Source: Synechococcus sp. MIT S9220 (lineage in GTDB: Bacteria > Cyanobacteriota > Cyanobacteriia > PCC-6307 > Cyanobiaceae). From it: 64,000 nucleotides of DNA. The DNA is taken from positions 1,116,001 to 1,180,000 of the forward strand of contig NZ_CP047958.1 of the NCBI RefSeq assembly GCF_014304815.1, in the 5' to 3' direction. This document shows, piece by piece, positions 9,055-18,396 of this stretch; within the stretch, counting starts at the first letter, position 1, and each line of letters opens with the position of its first letter. The notes under the pieces are model-generated. The model saw only the letters and a program-made list of their open reading frames with translations, had not been told where the DNA came from and did not search any database. A program made the position numbers and the translations under genes.

Positions 9055-9923
9055 TTCGCGAAAGCTCCTGGCGAACGGTTTCGTGCGAACGAGATCACGA
9101 ACCATGCAATCACAATCAGTGAACTGAGAATCACGAAGCTGCCAATCATGATGGTTGCGCTATATCCAAAATCGAGAAAACGCAGAGCGTTCCAATAGGC
9201 ATATAGAGCAATACTTTCTGTACTGCTGGCCGGTCCACCTCCGGTCATCACCTGCACTAGATCAAACACTCCGAATGCCTGCGCAAGTCGGAACATCAGT
9301 GCAAGACCCAAATAGGGAAGTAGTAGCGGAACCGTGATACGCCTTAGGCAAATCCAGGGACCTGCCCCCTCCAATTTTGCGGCTTCGTACAGATCAGAAG
9401 GAATGGTCTGCAGGCCAGCAAGCAGGATCAGCGCAACAAATGGCGTGGTTTTCCAGATGTCCGCGTAGACGGTGGTGATCCATGCAATCGATGGTTCTCC
9501 CAGAGCGTTGAGTGGTCGTCCCAATCCAGATTGCATCAGCCGATCAATGGGTCCGTAGGGAGTATTGAAAATCCATCTCCAGCCCAGCGCCATCACTGTT
9601 GTTGGCAAGGCCCATGGAATCAATGAGGAGGATCGGATCAGTGCCCGTTTGCGCAACGGCTGATTGAGGATCAAGGCAATGATCAAGCCAAGTACGACCT
9701 CAGCGGTCACCGAGACAACAGCGAAACGAAGCGTCTGGAGCAGGTCCTGCCAATAACGAGAATCATGAATGAACCGCTGCCAGTTAGCCCCCTGATTGGG
9801 GATGGCTACCAGAGCTGTCATCACGGAATCAGCATGGAAGCTGAGCCACACGTAGCGAATCAGCGGCAATGCAAACACCGCAATCAGGAAGACCAGGGAT
9901 GGCAGCAGCAGCATCAATGGCAT
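9051..9923 (-). CDS. ggtC: Glucosylglycerol ABC transporter, permease GgtC
   Basis: Permease of the MalF/UgpA type, 290 residues, partner of GgtD. It has an N-terminal helix (LLLPSLVFLIAVFALPLI), an extracytoplasmic stretch, then the core helices with the EAA loop EAAKLEGAGPWICLRRITVP (about 190-210) and the family segment FGVFDLVQVMTGGGPA. The ATG at 9923 shares one base with the ggtB stop (TAATG), and the 3' end overlaps ggtD by four bases. Confidence 0.87.
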   Translation of the reverse strand: MPLMLLLPSLVFLIAVFALPLIRYVWLSFHADSVMTALVAIPNQGANWQRFIHDSRYWQDLLQTLRFAVVSVTAEVVLGLIIALILNQPLRKRALIRSSSLIPWALPTTVMALGWRWIFNTPYGPIDRLMQSGLGRPLNALGEPSIAWITTVYADIWKTTPFVALILLAGLQTIPSDLYEAAKLEGAGPWICLRRITVPLLLPYLGLALMFRLAQAFGVFDLVQVMTGGGPASSTESIALYAYWNALRFLDFGYSATIMIGSFVILSSLIVIAWFVISFARNRSPGAFAK

Positions 9924-11200
9924 TAGGGAGCTGCTCCTGCTGCTTCAAGCACCTGAGTTGTCGATTGCTCGGCTTGTTGCATGCCTGCTGTTGGGGATGT
10001 CATGTCTGTGAGCGTGCCGCTGAGTTTCCTCTGTAGAACATCACTGACCTGCGCATAAAGGGGAGTCTCTGGTCTGGAGCGTGCATACACCAAGGCCTCA
10101 CCGATGGCTTGCAAAGAAGGATGCTTCTTCAGCAGGGCCTGATCATTGAAGATCGCTTTCTGGGTTGGTGTATAGCCGTATTGGCTATACAAATAGCGTT
10201 GCGACTCCTCGCTGGTGAGGAATTTAAAAGCCTCAACGGTTGATTCAGGATGTGCGGAACCCTTTAATAAACTCAGTCCCCAACTTCCAAGAGTTGCAGC
10301 AGGTTGATGGCCCGTTTGAGCCACCATCGTGGTGATTGCGATTTTATCCCTGACCTGACTGTCGTTTTTTTGTAATTCAGCCCAGGCGTAAGGCCAGTTG
10401 CGCATGAAGGCGGCCTGACCAGACTTGAAACTTTGTAAGGCCTCAGACTCAGAAAAGTTGGTGACGGCCCTTGGACTGATGCCTCGTTGAATCAGGCCAT
10501 CGAGCCACTGCGCAGCAGCAAGGCCAGCTGGCTTGTCCAAGCCAATCTCTCCGGATTCGGGTGAAAACCACTCACCGCCAAAGCCATCAATAATCTCCAG
10601 AAAAACACAACTGAGCCCTTCATATTGCCTTCCCTGCCACACGTAGCCATACGGGACCCTGCCGTTGGATTGCAGTTTCTGACTGATGTTCTCTAGTTCC
10701 TGCGGAGTTTGAGGGGGATGATCCATCAGGTCTGTACGCCAGTACAGAAGACCGATATCTGCAGTGAGCGGCCAACGCAGGAGTGACCCCTGGTAATGAT
10801 TTCCTTCACTGGCTCCTGATGCAAGAGCTCGCACTTCATCGTTGTTGAAATAGCTATCAAGCGATTCGAGCCAGCCCGCCCTTGCATATTTTGGAACCCA
10901 GGTCACGTCCATCAGTAGTCCGTCGAAGGGTGTATCACCCAATAAAAGACTGCTGATTGCCAAGTCTGAAATTGCCTCAGTTTCCAGAGGCCCCCTGATC
11001 ACATTCAGATGAATCCGACCCTTGTTCTGCTGATTAAAACTTTTGACTAGTTCAACAGTCGAATCAGCAAAAGGAGCTGGCATCAAGATTGAGATATGGT
11101 CTGGCTGTCTTGCAACCACAGAAAGACCAAAGAGACAGCTGGCGATGATGATGATGGACATCATCAACAGCCTGAATGATCTCCTCCTGATCCAGAGCAT
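9923..11200 (-). CDS. ggtB: Glucosylglycerol ABC transporter, solute-binding lipoprotein
   Basis: Periplasmic sugar-binding protein of the extracellular solute-binding family 1, 425 residues. The N-terminus has arginines followed by a hydrophobic stretch and a lipobox-like I-A-S-C with Cys22, suggesting a membrane-anchored lipoprotein. The ATG at 11200 is chosen because GGAG lies eight bases upstream, just after the ggpS stop at 11205; a longer frame to 11269 would overlap ggpS by 65 bases. The mature part shows FDGLLMDVTWVPKYA and later SFKSGQAAFMRNWPYAW, typical of maltose-type binding proteins. Substrate inferred from operon context. Confidence 0.88.
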   Translation of the reverse strand: MLWIRRRSFRLLMMSIIIIASCLFGLSVVARQPDHISILMPAPFADSTVELVKSFNQQNKGRIHLNVIRGPLETEAISDLAISSLLLGDTPFDGLLMDVTWVPKYARAGWLESLDSYFNNDEVRALASGASEGNHYQGSLLRWPLTADIGLLYWRTDLMDHPPQTPQELENISQKLQSNGRVPYGYVWQGRQYEGLSCVFLEIIDGFGGEWFSPESGEIGLDKPAGLAAAQWLDGLIQRGISPRAVTNFSESEALQSFKSGQAAFMRNWPYAWAELQKNDSQVRDKIAITTMVAQTGHQPAATLGSWGLSLLKGSAHPESTVEAFKFLTSEESQRYLYSQYGYTPTQKAIFNDQALLKKHPSLQAIGEALVYARSRPETPLYAQVSDVLQRKLSGTLTDMTSPTAGMQQAEQSTTQVLEAAGAAP

Positions 11201-11204
11201 GGTT

Positions 11205-12701
11205 TTACTCCTGGGTCTCAAGTGCACCGATTTGTTCATCAGCCCAGTCCGAAACAGTGAATGCTTCAACTGCTGAACTCATTTTCTCCATCCTTTCAAC
11301 TTGTTCTGAAGTGGGCATATCAATCGCTGCGTCAATCGCAGCATCCATCTGTTTATGCGAATAAGGATTGGTCAGAACTGCACCATCTAGAATGACTGAA
11401 GCTCCTGTGAATTCAGACAGAACGAGTACTCCATCCTGACCTTTCCTTGCGGCGGCATATTCCTTAGCGACCAGGTTGAGACCGTCACGAAGTGGTGTAA
11501 TCCAACAGATATCTGCTTGTGAAAACCAGGCCACCATCTCCTCATAAGGAATTCTGCGAGTTGAGAAACGAATTGGAACCCAGTCCATTTTGCTGAAACG
11601 TCCATTAATACGCCCAGCTGTTTCTTCAATAAGTCGCTGAGTGTCCTCATAGATTCGCATTCCAGACGCTGCAGCAACACAGGCCAGCATCAGCACAACT
11701 GTTCCGTGTAGGTCGGGACGACGTTCAAGTAGTCGCTCGAATGCCAGCAACAGCTCTTCGTTCCCTTTGGTGTAATCGACCCTGCTGGCAGAAAGAATCA
11801 GCTTCCGTCCTTTCTTTGTATCTTCATTGATCCGTTCTGACAAATGACGGACATGCGGATCTTTAGTGAGCGCTTGAATAACGTCTGGAGATGTTCCAAC
11901 TGGAGACGATAGAAGACGAACCTTTCGGCCTCGGTACAGCAGCCAGGGGGTTTCAGATGGTTCTGTCAAGGCAGTTCCGCAACCGAGAAATCGAAGAGGA
12001 ACGTTTTGTTTCTTTCCTTTTTCTACGCCTAGTAGGCAATTGGCAGCTCTTGCGAAATTCTCTGTATAGCGTGGAATATGAAATCCAACCACGTCGCAAC
12101 TCAGCAGGCTTTCCACAATCTGCTTTCGCCAGGGAAGGATGGAAAAAACATCACTACTTGGGAATGGTGTGTGGTGGAAAAAAGCTATTTTTAAGTCTGA
12201 GCGTTTGCTTCGAATGTATCCAGGAACGAGCCAAAGGTTGTAATCATGAACCCACACAGTTGCCCCTGGGGCTGCTTCGGAGCATGCAGCATCCGCAAAG
12301 CGTTGATTCACTTCTTCGAAAATTCCCCAATCGGTGTTGTTGACATCAAAATAATTTGGGAAAGTATGTAAAATAGGCCAGAATGATTCCTTGGAAGTAA
12401 CGTGATAAAAGCTTGAAATCTGTGCCTGTTCAAGTGGTATTCGTCTCAGCATGAATGATGCAGGTTCATTCATCGCAATTCGTTCGTCTTCGGCATTGGC
12501 TAGGTCATCGACCTGTCGCCAAGCAATCCAGGTTCCGTTGTCTCGGTCTCGGAATAGGTTTCTCAGAGTCGGGATAATGCCATTCGGACTTTTTTGGTCA
12601 CGCCAAACTCTTTGACCTGTTTCGTCTTTTGCTTCATCGAAAGGTGTCCGATGATAAAGAATAATAAAATTACTGCTGCCTAAGTTTAAATCCATTGACA
12701 T
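11205..12701 (-). CDS. ggpS: Glucosylglycerol-phosphate synthase
   Basis: GT20 glycosyltransferase (related to trehalose-phosphate synthase OtsA) that joins ADP-glucose and glycerol 3-phosphate, the committing step to the osmolyte glucosylglycerol. At 498 residues it is the usual GgpS length. Motifs include VHDYNLW (151-157), HHTPFP (176-181) and SRVDYTKG (306-313), with DGLNLVAKEYAA near residue 422. The start is ATG 12701 with GGGAG just ahead; ATG 12695 is equally possible by spacing. The 5' half is visibly AT-rich. ggtBCDA follows without a real gap, while the usual phosphatase gene ggpP is not nearby. Confidence 0.95.
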   Translation of the reverse strand: MSMDLNLGSSNFIILYHRTPFDEAKDETGQRVWRDQKSPNGIIPTLRNLFRDRDNGTWIAWRQVDDLANAEDERIAMNEPASFMLRRIPLEQAQISSFYHVTSKESFWPILHTFPNYFDVNNTDWGIFEEVNQRFADAACSEAAPGATVWVHDYNLWLVPGYIRSKRSDLKIAFFHHTPFPSSDVFSILPWRKQIVESLLSCDVVGFHIPRYTENFARAANCLLGVEKGKKQNVPLRFLGCGTALTEPSETPWLLYRGRKVRLLSSPVGTSPDVIQALTKDPHVRHLSERINEDTKKGRKLILSASRVDYTKGNEELLLAFERLLERRPDLHGTVVLMLACVAAASGMRIYEDTQRLIEETAGRINGRFSKMDWVPIRFSTRRIPYEEMVAWFSQADICWITPLRDGLNLVAKEYAAARKGQDGVLVLSEFTGASVILDGAVLTNPYSHKQMDAAIDAAIDMPTSEQVERMEKMSSAVEAFTVSDWADEQIGALETQE

Positions 12702-12755
12702 GAACTCCCATATGATTTTGGTTTGTCTCCACGATCCAACTCATCACAGATTCTG

Positions 12756-13328
12756 TTAAGCAAAGGAATTACTCTGTTCTGACAATAAAGTCTTTAGCAC
12801 GTCCTGAGCATGCCCAACTGGTCTGACACCGGTCCAGCGTGCACGTAAAACACCTTTCGGATCAATCAAAAACGTGTGCCGGAGTGAGTAAGGGGCCATC
12901 CACGACCCATACTGTCGACTGACTTTGCCTTCAGGATCAGAAAGCAACGTGAAGTCCAATCCTTCGCTGCTGCAAAATGATTCGTGATCATCAACGCTGT
13001 CAGCTGAAACAGCAGCAACATCGCACTGATGAGCGTTGAATTCTTTGAGTGATTCCTGGAAGCCATGGGCTTCAATCGTGCAACCAGACGTGAAATCTCT
13101 CGGATAGAAATAAAGCACCAGCCAGCGACCGGCCCAGTCGTCAAGATTCCAATTTTTTGACGCGCCTCCCCCCAGAGTGCCTGGCAGGTTGAAGTCGGGT
13201 GCTTGCTCTCCAATCTCGGGGAGTTTGCCTCCAAGGGCCTTTGCTTTTGACGGTTTCCAGAACAGAGCTGTAGCCCCAGTCATTGTGATGCCGAGGAAGT
13301 CTCGACGTTTCAGCACAAGCTGAGGCAT
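12756..13328 (-). CDS. Peroxiredoxin, PrxQ/Bcp type, with Tat-like leader
   Basis: Thiol peroxidase reducing peroxides. The 190-residue protein opens with KRRDFLG (7-13) and a hydrophobic segment, a twin-arginine-like leader suggesting export to the thylakoid lumen or periplasm. The peroxidatic cysteine is C83 in TSGCTIEA. The usual nearby resolving cysteine (five residues on) is replaced by H88, but C119 sits 36 residues downstream, the spacing of the PrxQ subtype whose resolving cysteine lies in helix 3. C102 is a third cysteine. The gene lies 54 bases ahead of ggpS on the same strand and 12 bases after rpmB. Confidence 0.86.
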   Translation of the reverse strand: MPQLVLKRRDFLGITMTGATALFWKPSKAKALGGKLPEIGEQAPDFNLPGTLGGGASKNWNLDDWAGRWLVLYFYPRDFTSGCTIEAHGFQESLKEFNAHQCDVAAVSADSVDDHESFCSSEGLDFTLLSDPEGKVSRQYGSWMAPYSLRHTFLIDPKGVLRARWTGVRPVGHAQDVLKTLLSEQSNSFA

Positions 13329-13340
13329 GTCAGTAACGAT

Positions 13341-13577
13341 TCAGACTTTGGCCAAATCAATGCCCAGGGACTTGGCATAGGCACCAAGACCTTTCTTTTG
13401 AATGGTCTTCAGGGCACGGGTTGTAATCCGCAGATTGACCCATCGGTTGCCTTCAGCCCACCAGAGTCGACGCTGCTGCAAATTAGCCTGCTGCAGCTTT
13501 TTGGTTCTGATGTGGGAGTGGCTCACTGCCATTCCGTTGTTGGCACGCGTACCAGTGAGCTGACACACCCGGGACAT
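13341..13577 (-). CDS. rpmB: 50S ribosomal protein L28
   Basis: Small basic ribosomal protein, 78 residues, starting [20 protein letters not shown] and carrying the family [10 protein letters not shown] and [14 protein letters not shown] blocks. The ATG at 13577 is chosen as the usual family start; AAAGGA lies ten or so bases ahead. Upstream extension to 13628 is not family-like. It follows htpG by about 60 bases on the same strand. Confidence 0.96.
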   Translation of the reverse strand: MSRVCQLTGTRANNGMAVSHSHIRTKKLQQANLQQRRLWWAEGNRWVNLRITTRALKTIQKKGLGAYAKSLGIDLAKV

Positions 13578-13638
13578 GATGACGATCCTTTGTTTCAGTG
13601 GCCAATGGCCAAGCCGCCAATTTAGCAAACAGACCTGG

Positions 13639-15540
13639 TCAGGTCCCTTTGCTGACTAGCTCGGACATCAGTTTGGCGCTGCGTGTCTGGAAGCCTGCCA
13701 GCTCATTAGGTTCCAGGCCTCCCACGCCCAGTCGTGCCATGTCATACAGGTGCAAAGCGAGTTCTGAAGCCAGTTGCTTGCTCGGGGACGACTGCTCGGT
13801 TCCGAGCAGAACACTTCCTGCAGACAATCGCAGCAGGCCTTCGACAAGTGGATGACGACGGTTGATCAGCAGCACGTGATGATCGGGTAATCCGGGCAAG
13901 CGTTGATCCATCAGAGCACCCATGTCATTCATGCGCCGCATTTGCTCCGGAAGCAGGATCATGGCTGGTGGCGCGTCTTCACCTCCTTTCAGCGCCTGCA
14001 CCTGGATCGTGACTTTGTCATTGCTGAGTGCTTCTTTGATCAGGTTTCTGATCGACTCACTCTGCGTTTCACCATCCTGGTCACTGATTTCCGGCTTTTC
14101 GTCGCGAAGGCTCTCGTCGAGCTCCGCATCCACTCTCTGGAATTTGAACTGATCATTGGTTGCTTCAAGCCAGGGCAGAAACTGACTATCGATAACCGTT
14201 TCGGCGAAAACCACCTCAGCTCCCTGGCTTTTCCAAAGTGACAAAGCACCTGCCTGGGCCACTTCATCAGTGCAGTAGAGAATCCGTTTGGATTGCTGGT
14301 CTGAAAGCCTGCTCTGATATGACAACAATGTTGTGTAATTTTTTTCTCCAGCCTTGATTGGCTCTGCTTCTGCTTCGGTAGCATCAGCAGTTGTTGTAAA
14401 TAGAATTAAATCTGAAACCTGCTCGGCAAACTTTTCATCTTCCATAGCACCGATTTTTACAAAAGGTGCCAGAGAATCCCACGCTTCTGCATATTGTTCA
14501 GGTTGGTCTTTCTTTAAATTTTTCAAACGATCAGCAACTTTTTTGGCAACAAAGTTGCCAATTGATCGAACTTTGCGATCGGTTTGAAGAGCGCTTCTGC
14601 TCACATTCAGAGGAATATCGGGAGAGTCAATCACTCCTCTAAGAGGCAATAAGTAGCGTGGCACAATTTCTTTGATTGAATCGCTCACATAGACTTGGTT
14701 GCAATACAGGCGAATGTCACCTTTTTCCCAGTCAGCTCGCCCTACGGATTGAGGAAAGAAGAGGATGCCTTGCAGCGTATAGGGGTAGTCGGTATTTAAG
14801 TGAACCCAGAGGAGGGGATCACCCTGAAATGGGTAGAGATAGTGGTAAAGGTCGATATAGTCCTGATCGGACATTTCTCTCGGATTTCTCCTCCAGGCTG
14901 GGTTGCGCTTATTGACGCTTTCGCCCTCGAGTTGGACATCAATGGGCATGAAGTCGCAGTACTGAGTAATCAGTGTGCGTAACCTTGCAGGCTCCAGGTA
15001 TTCCAACTCATCATCCATTAAATGAAGGATGACATCTGTTCCAGGCTCAGATCTTTCGTGACTCTCAAGTTTAAATGCGGGTGATCCGTCGCATACCCAG
15101 CGAACCGCTTCACTGTCAGGACGGGCTGAACATGTGATGAGTTCCACCTCCTTGGCAACCATGAAGCTTGAATAGAAGCCAAGACCAAAATGCCCGATGA
15201 TGGCATCCGATTCCTGTTTGTATTTCTCCAGAAAATCCTCTGCACTGGAGAAGGCGACTTGGTTGATGTACTTTTTCACTTCATCGGCAGTCATGCCGAT
15301 TCCGTTGTCACTGATTTTGACCGTCTTCGCTTCTCGATCAATAGTGATGTTGATCAGTCCCTCATCTCCTTCAGAACAATCGCCTGCCATTGCTGCCATG
15401 CGGCGCTTGCTAATGGCATCAGTACCGTTGCTGACAAGTTCTCTTAGAAATACTTCGTGGCCTGAGTAAACGGCCTTTTTGATGATTGGAAAAATGTTTT
15501 CGGTATGGATCTGAATCTGACCCTGTTCAAGCACCGACAT
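13639..15540 (-). CDS. htpG: Molecular chaperone HtpG (Hsp90)
   Basis: ATP-dependent Hsp90 chaperone, 633 residues. The GHKL ATPase motifs are present: [12 protein letters not shown] (about 33-44, with G in place of the common A after SN), DNGIGM (about 81-86) and [14 protein letters not shown] (about 117-130). The ATG at 15540 matches the family N-terminus [15 protein letters not shown], and a frame seven codons longer is unlikely. In cyanobacteria HtpG supports heat tolerance and tetrapyrrole or phycobilisome assembly. The middle of the gene is AT-rich relative to its flanks. Confidence 0.96.
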   Translation of the reverse strand: MSVLEQGQIQIHTENIFPIIKKAVYSGHEVFLRELVSNGTDAISKRRMAAMAGDCSEGDEGLINITIDREAKTVKISDNGIGMTADEVKKYINQVAFSSAEDFLEKYKQESDAIIGHFGLGFYSSFMVAKEVELITCSARPDSEAVRWVCDGSPAFKLESHERSEPGTDVILHLMDDELEYLEPARLRTLITQYCDFMPIDVQLEGESVNKRNPAWRRNPREMSDQDYIDLYHYLYPFQGDPLLWVHLNTDYPYTLQGILFFPQSVGRADWEKGDIRLYCNQVYVSDSIKEIVPRYLLPLRGVIDSPDIPLNVSRSALQTDRKVRSIGNFVAKKVADRLKNLKKDQPEQYAEAWDSLAPFVKIGAMEDEKFAEQVSDLILFTTTADATEAEAEPIKAGEKNYTTLLSYQSRLSDQQSKRILYCTDEVAQAGALSLWKSQGAEVVFAETVIDSQFLPWLEATNDQFKFQRVDAELDESLRDEKPEISDQDGETQSESIRNLIKEALSNDKVTIQVQALKGGEDAPPAMILLPEQMRRMNDMGALMDQRLPGLPDHHVLLINRRHPLVEGLLRLSAGSVLLGTEQSSPSKQLASELALHLYDMARLGVGGLEPNELAGFQTRSAKLMSELVSKGT

Positions 15541-15618
15541 CAGCACGCATGAGCTTGCCAAAAATTAGTCAGGGTGGGTGCTGCTGATCAAGAGGTCCCT
15601 TGGTGAGTTTTCCGTACG

Positions 15619-15849
15619 TCAGCGTGTCCGTGAGAGTTGGAGGTCTGATCGTTCCTCGGGCAGGATTGCGCCATCGATGGGGCAGATCTGTAGACAGACG
15701 CTGCAGTTGATGCAGGTATCGAAATCAATCCAGTAATACTCAGTTCCTTTTGTGTTTTGACCGTCCCCAGGTGTGATGCAAGCGACAGGGCAGGCGTCGA
15801 CGCAATCGCCCGCGCCTTCGCAGACATCGGTCACGATCGTGTGGGCCAT
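15619..15849 (-). CDS. Bacterial-type ferredoxin with two Fe-S clusters
   Basis: A 76-residue electron carrier with eight cysteines: C10, C16, C20 and C24 in the first half, C46, C49, C52 and C56 in the second. The second set is a normal C-x2-C-x2-C-x3-C-P site; the first, C-x5-C-x3-C-P, resembles the [3Fe-4S] site of 7Fe ferredoxins, so a [3Fe-4S]/[4Fe-4S] protein is likely. The ATG at 15849 gives the family opening MAHTIVTDVCEG. Redox partners are not evident from the neighbours (hisZ upstream, htpG downstream). Confidence 0.9.
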   Translation of the reverse strand: MAHTIVTDVCEGAGDCVDACPVACITPGDGQNTKGTEYYWIDFDTCINCSVCLQICPIDGAILPEERSDLQLSRTR

Positions 15850-15873
15850 GCATCCATTCAGTGCCGACTGATC

Positions 15874-17052
15874 CTAGGGATCAATCCATTCGAGACTGTC
15901 GCAGCCCGACTGATTCAGTCGATCTAATGCTTCAGCGTGATCGCTGCAGGCCCGATGATCCAGCACGCTGATCCTTCCCTGTTGGTGCAGAGCCATCTGG
16001 CGTTGCAGTGCCGACTCCAGGGTTTGTTTGGGGCCATAACAGATCAGTGCGGCGGTCTCCTCATGAGTTGTGGTGATCGAATCTCCCGGCAGATCTCTGA
16101 TGTCATCAACGCAGTAGCTGAAACCCAGACCGGTTGCCTCAGCGCCTTCATCGCCAAGTCTCCTGACCAGTGAGTCGTATCGTCCACCGCGCGCAATCAC
16201 AACCGGAGCGGACGTTCCCTGACAGACCAGTTGCAGCACGATTCCGTCGTAAAGCTCGTAATGAGGTTGGAATGTGGGGTCGAGTTGCAGTGTCAGACCC
16301 AACTGTTCAGCAAGAGGGCGCAGATGCGTGAACAGTCTCTGAAGCTGCTTCAGCACCATTTGATTCGGATACTGCGCATCCAGTGCGTTGAGAATGTCCT
16401 GGGGACTGCCTCGTCGGTCAAGCCAGTAAGCCAGATTGTGATGGGCAGCGCGCTCTAATCCCAGCTCCTGCAGTCCCAGTCGGTCGTACTGACTGAGGCA
16501 GGTACGGATCCTGTGTCTTTGCTTCGACTCAAAGGGTTCGAGCAACAGGTCCATCAGGCTGGTGTGTCCGATCAACAGCCTTGGTTGATGGCTCGCGTTC
16601 AGGTTCAGACCCTTCAGCGATGCCAGCAAGAGACTGAACAACTCCAGTTCCGACTCAACACCCAGACCTCCGAACAGCTCAACCCCGCAGTGCAGGTTCT
16701 CCTCAATGCACTGACCGCCTTCGTCGGCGGTTCTGGACTCGAAAACCGTTCCGCAACTCCAGAGACGTAGTGGTCGTTGACGCTCTAACAGCCTTGTGCA
16801 GGCTGCTCTGGCGATGGAGGCGGTCAGTTCTGGTCTCAAGCCCAGTGGTTCATCCGAAACAAGTCGAACGATGTCTCTGCTGTCGATGGCTCCTCCAGCC
16901 TTGAGCGTGTCCATCCGTTCAATCCTGGGAGGCGTGACTTCCTCGTATCCCCAAAGACGAAACACCGCGGCCAGTGTTTCCCTGAGTTCCTGGTTGCGTT
17001 GAACCTGCTGAGGATTGAGATCTCTCACGCCTGAGGCGGGTTGCAGGGCCAT
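15874..17052 (-). CDS. hisZ: ATP phosphoribosyltransferase regulatory subunit HisZ
   Basis: A catalytically inactive histidyl-tRNA synthetase paralogue that pairs with the short form of HisG and makes the first histidine pathway step feedback-sensitive. 392 residues, starting MALQPASGVRDLNPQQ. Class II synthetase-like motifs remain: GYEEVTPPRIERMDTL (about 35-50), LRPELTASIARA (about 72-83) and ARGGRYDSLV near residue 288. The anticodon-binding domain is missing, which separates it from HisS. The presence of HisZ implies a short HisG elsewhere. The IMPase-family gene lies 42 bases upstream on the same strand. Confidence 0.9.
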   Translation of the reverse strand: MALQPASGVRDLNPQQVQRNQELRETLAAVFRLWGYEEVTPPRIERMDTLKAGGAIDSRDIVRLVSDEPLGLRPELTASIARAACTRLLERQRPLRLWSCGTVFESRTADEGGQCIEENLHCGVELFGGLGVESELELFSLLLASLKGLNLNASHQPRLLIGHTSLMDLLLEPFESKQRHRIRTCLSQYDRLGLQELGLERAAHHNLAYWLDRRGSPQDILNALDAQYPNQMVLKQLQRLFTHLRPLAEQLGLTLQLDPTFQPHYELYDGIVLQLVCQGTSAPVVIARGGRYDSLVRRLGDEGAEATGLGFSYCVDDIRDLPGDSITTTHEETAALICYGPKQTLESALQRQMALHQQGRISVLDHRACSDHAEALDRLNQSGCDSLEWIDP

Positions 17053-17094
17053 CGCGCCTGTCGCTGCTTCGATCAGGATCCCATGGCTTGGGTC

Positions 17095-17964
17095 TCAGTC
17101 CGCGTAGAGCTGTTCTGCGAAAGGTTCGATCCCCTCGAGTTCTTTCTGTAGTGCGCTGTGCAGCCCAGGGCCAGTGGCCAGAATCCGCCCGGATGAAACG
17201 TCGTAATTCTGTGCTCGATAATCACTGACTTCTCCTCCTGCGATCACCACCAAAGCAGCGCCAGCTGTCAGATCCCAGGGAGATAAGCCTCGCTCCCAGT
17301 AACCGTCGAGGCGTCCTGCAGCCACGTAGGCCAAATCGACTGCTGCCGCACCACCGCGGCGCACACCCCTTGTTGTATGGGTCAGCCGGCAGAACTCCGC
17401 GTAATTGTTGTCCACGCGCTCCCTGCGGTCATAGGCGAATCCCGTGACGAGCAGGCTGTCTTGTAGCGACGAGCAGCCACTCACCTCGATGCGATCGTCG
17501 TGGAGGAACGCTCCTGTGCCAGGACAGCACCAGAACACCTCCTGCAAAAAAGGAACAGCTACAGCCCCGAGGATCGGTAGACCTCTCCAGAGCAAGCCGA
17601 TAGAGGTGGCAAAAAAGGGGTATCCGTGCGCGAAATTCGTCGTGCCATCGAGAGGGTCAACACACCAGCACAGTTCAGAAACATCACCCTGTGCTCCTGA
17701 TTCCTCTGCCAACACTGGAATTTCGGGGGTTGCTTCGCCAAGACTTCTCAGGACGGCTTTCTCGGCAGCGAGGTCCGCATCGGTGACCAGATCTCCGGCT
17801 CGTCCTTTCTCTCGGATTGAGACGCGTTGTCCGTAATGCTGCATCAGCACCGATCCACCCAGATCAGCTGTCGTTCTGGCGACCTGACTGAGTTCTTCGA
17901 GCCTGAACGACGTCAGCCCGGCTTCTGCGGCGGCTGCATCGCAATCCAGATGTTGCTTTCTCAT
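17095..17964 (-). CDS. Inositol monophosphatase family protein
   Basis: Mg-dependent sugar-phosphate phosphatase fold, 289 residues. Metal-binding motifs are complete: AEESG (about 91-95), VDPLDGTTNFAHG (about 107-119) and SPWDLTAG (about 228-235); GVRRGGAAAVDLAYV is the family substrate-side helix. Overall it resembles plastid IMPL1-like enzymes. It lies just upstream of hisZ, and some IMPase-family members are histidinol-phosphate phosphatases (HisN), so that role is possible. Overlaps the preceding ferredoxin gene by four bases (ATGA). Substrate not decided by sequence. Confidence 0.85.
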   Translation of the reverse strand: MRKQHLDCDAAAAEAGLTSFRLEELSQVARTTADLGGSVLMQHYGQRVSIREKGRAGDLVTDADLAAEKAVLRSLGEATPEIPVLAEESGAQGDVSELCWCVDPLDGTTNFAHGYPFFATSIGLLWRGLPILGAVAVPFLQEVFWCCPGTGAFLHDDRIEVSGCSSLQDSLLVTGFAYDRRERVDNNYAEFCRLTHTTRGVRRGGAAAVDLAYVAAGRLDGYWERGLSPWDLTAGAALVVIAGGEVSDYRAQNYDVSSGRILATGPGLHSALQKELEGIEPFAEQLYAD

Positions 17965-18344
17965 TCCTTCCAGGTTTCGAGTTCCTCAAGAGGGATGTCG
18001 CGGGTGATCTTGCCCCGGCCGAAGTGACGACCGAATTGCAGGTCGTAGACCTCATCCTCATCCTGAGTTTCCGCGACAAGCGGGCCAATGGCTCTTGCAA
18101 CGCAGAGAAGCCCATAGCCCTTGGCTCTCAGTTCTCTGGAAAGTCCCATCGCTTCCTGTTGATCCAGTTCACCCTGCTCAACACGAACAGCGCAGCTTGT
18201 GCAACATCCGTTTCTGCAGGAAAAAGGCAGGGGATCTCCCTGTTGTTCAAAGCTCTGCAGGATGTAATCGCCCTCCGGCACTTCATGGGAAATCACCCGC
18301 CCTTGCTGTCTCCAGTGGATCGTGACCCGATGAGTCGGCCTCAT
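17961..18344 (-). CDS. Plant-type 2Fe-2S ferredoxin-like protein
   Basis: A 127-residue protein with the plant-type [2Fe-2S] motif C43-x4-C48-x2-C51-x29-C81 inside a beta-grasp domain (about 5-100), followed by a charged 30-residue C-terminal tail not present in classic PetF. It is therefore one of the minor cyanobacterial ferredoxins rather than the main photosynthetic one. The stop overlaps the start of the IMPase-family gene (ATGA), so the two are probably co-translated. Partner unknown. Confidence 0.85.
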   Translation of the reverse strand: MRPTHRVTIHWRQQGRVISHEVPEGDYILQSFEQQGDPLPFSCRNGCCTSCAVRVEQGELDQQEAMGLSRELRAKGYGLLCVARAIGPLVAETQDEDEVYDLQFGRHFGRGKITRDIPLEELETWKE

Positions 18345-18396
18345 TCAGTTCATATGGAAACGCCCTGCTACATTCTGACGTGCCAGACGAGCCCCT

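Noticed and set aside
11891-12343. 150-codon plus-strand frame
   Set aside because: Antisense to the well-supported ggpS; no domain.
13632-13645. GACCTG-GT-CAGGTC palindrome at the end of htpG as a terminator
   Set aside because: The loop would be two bases and no T-run follows on the minus strand.
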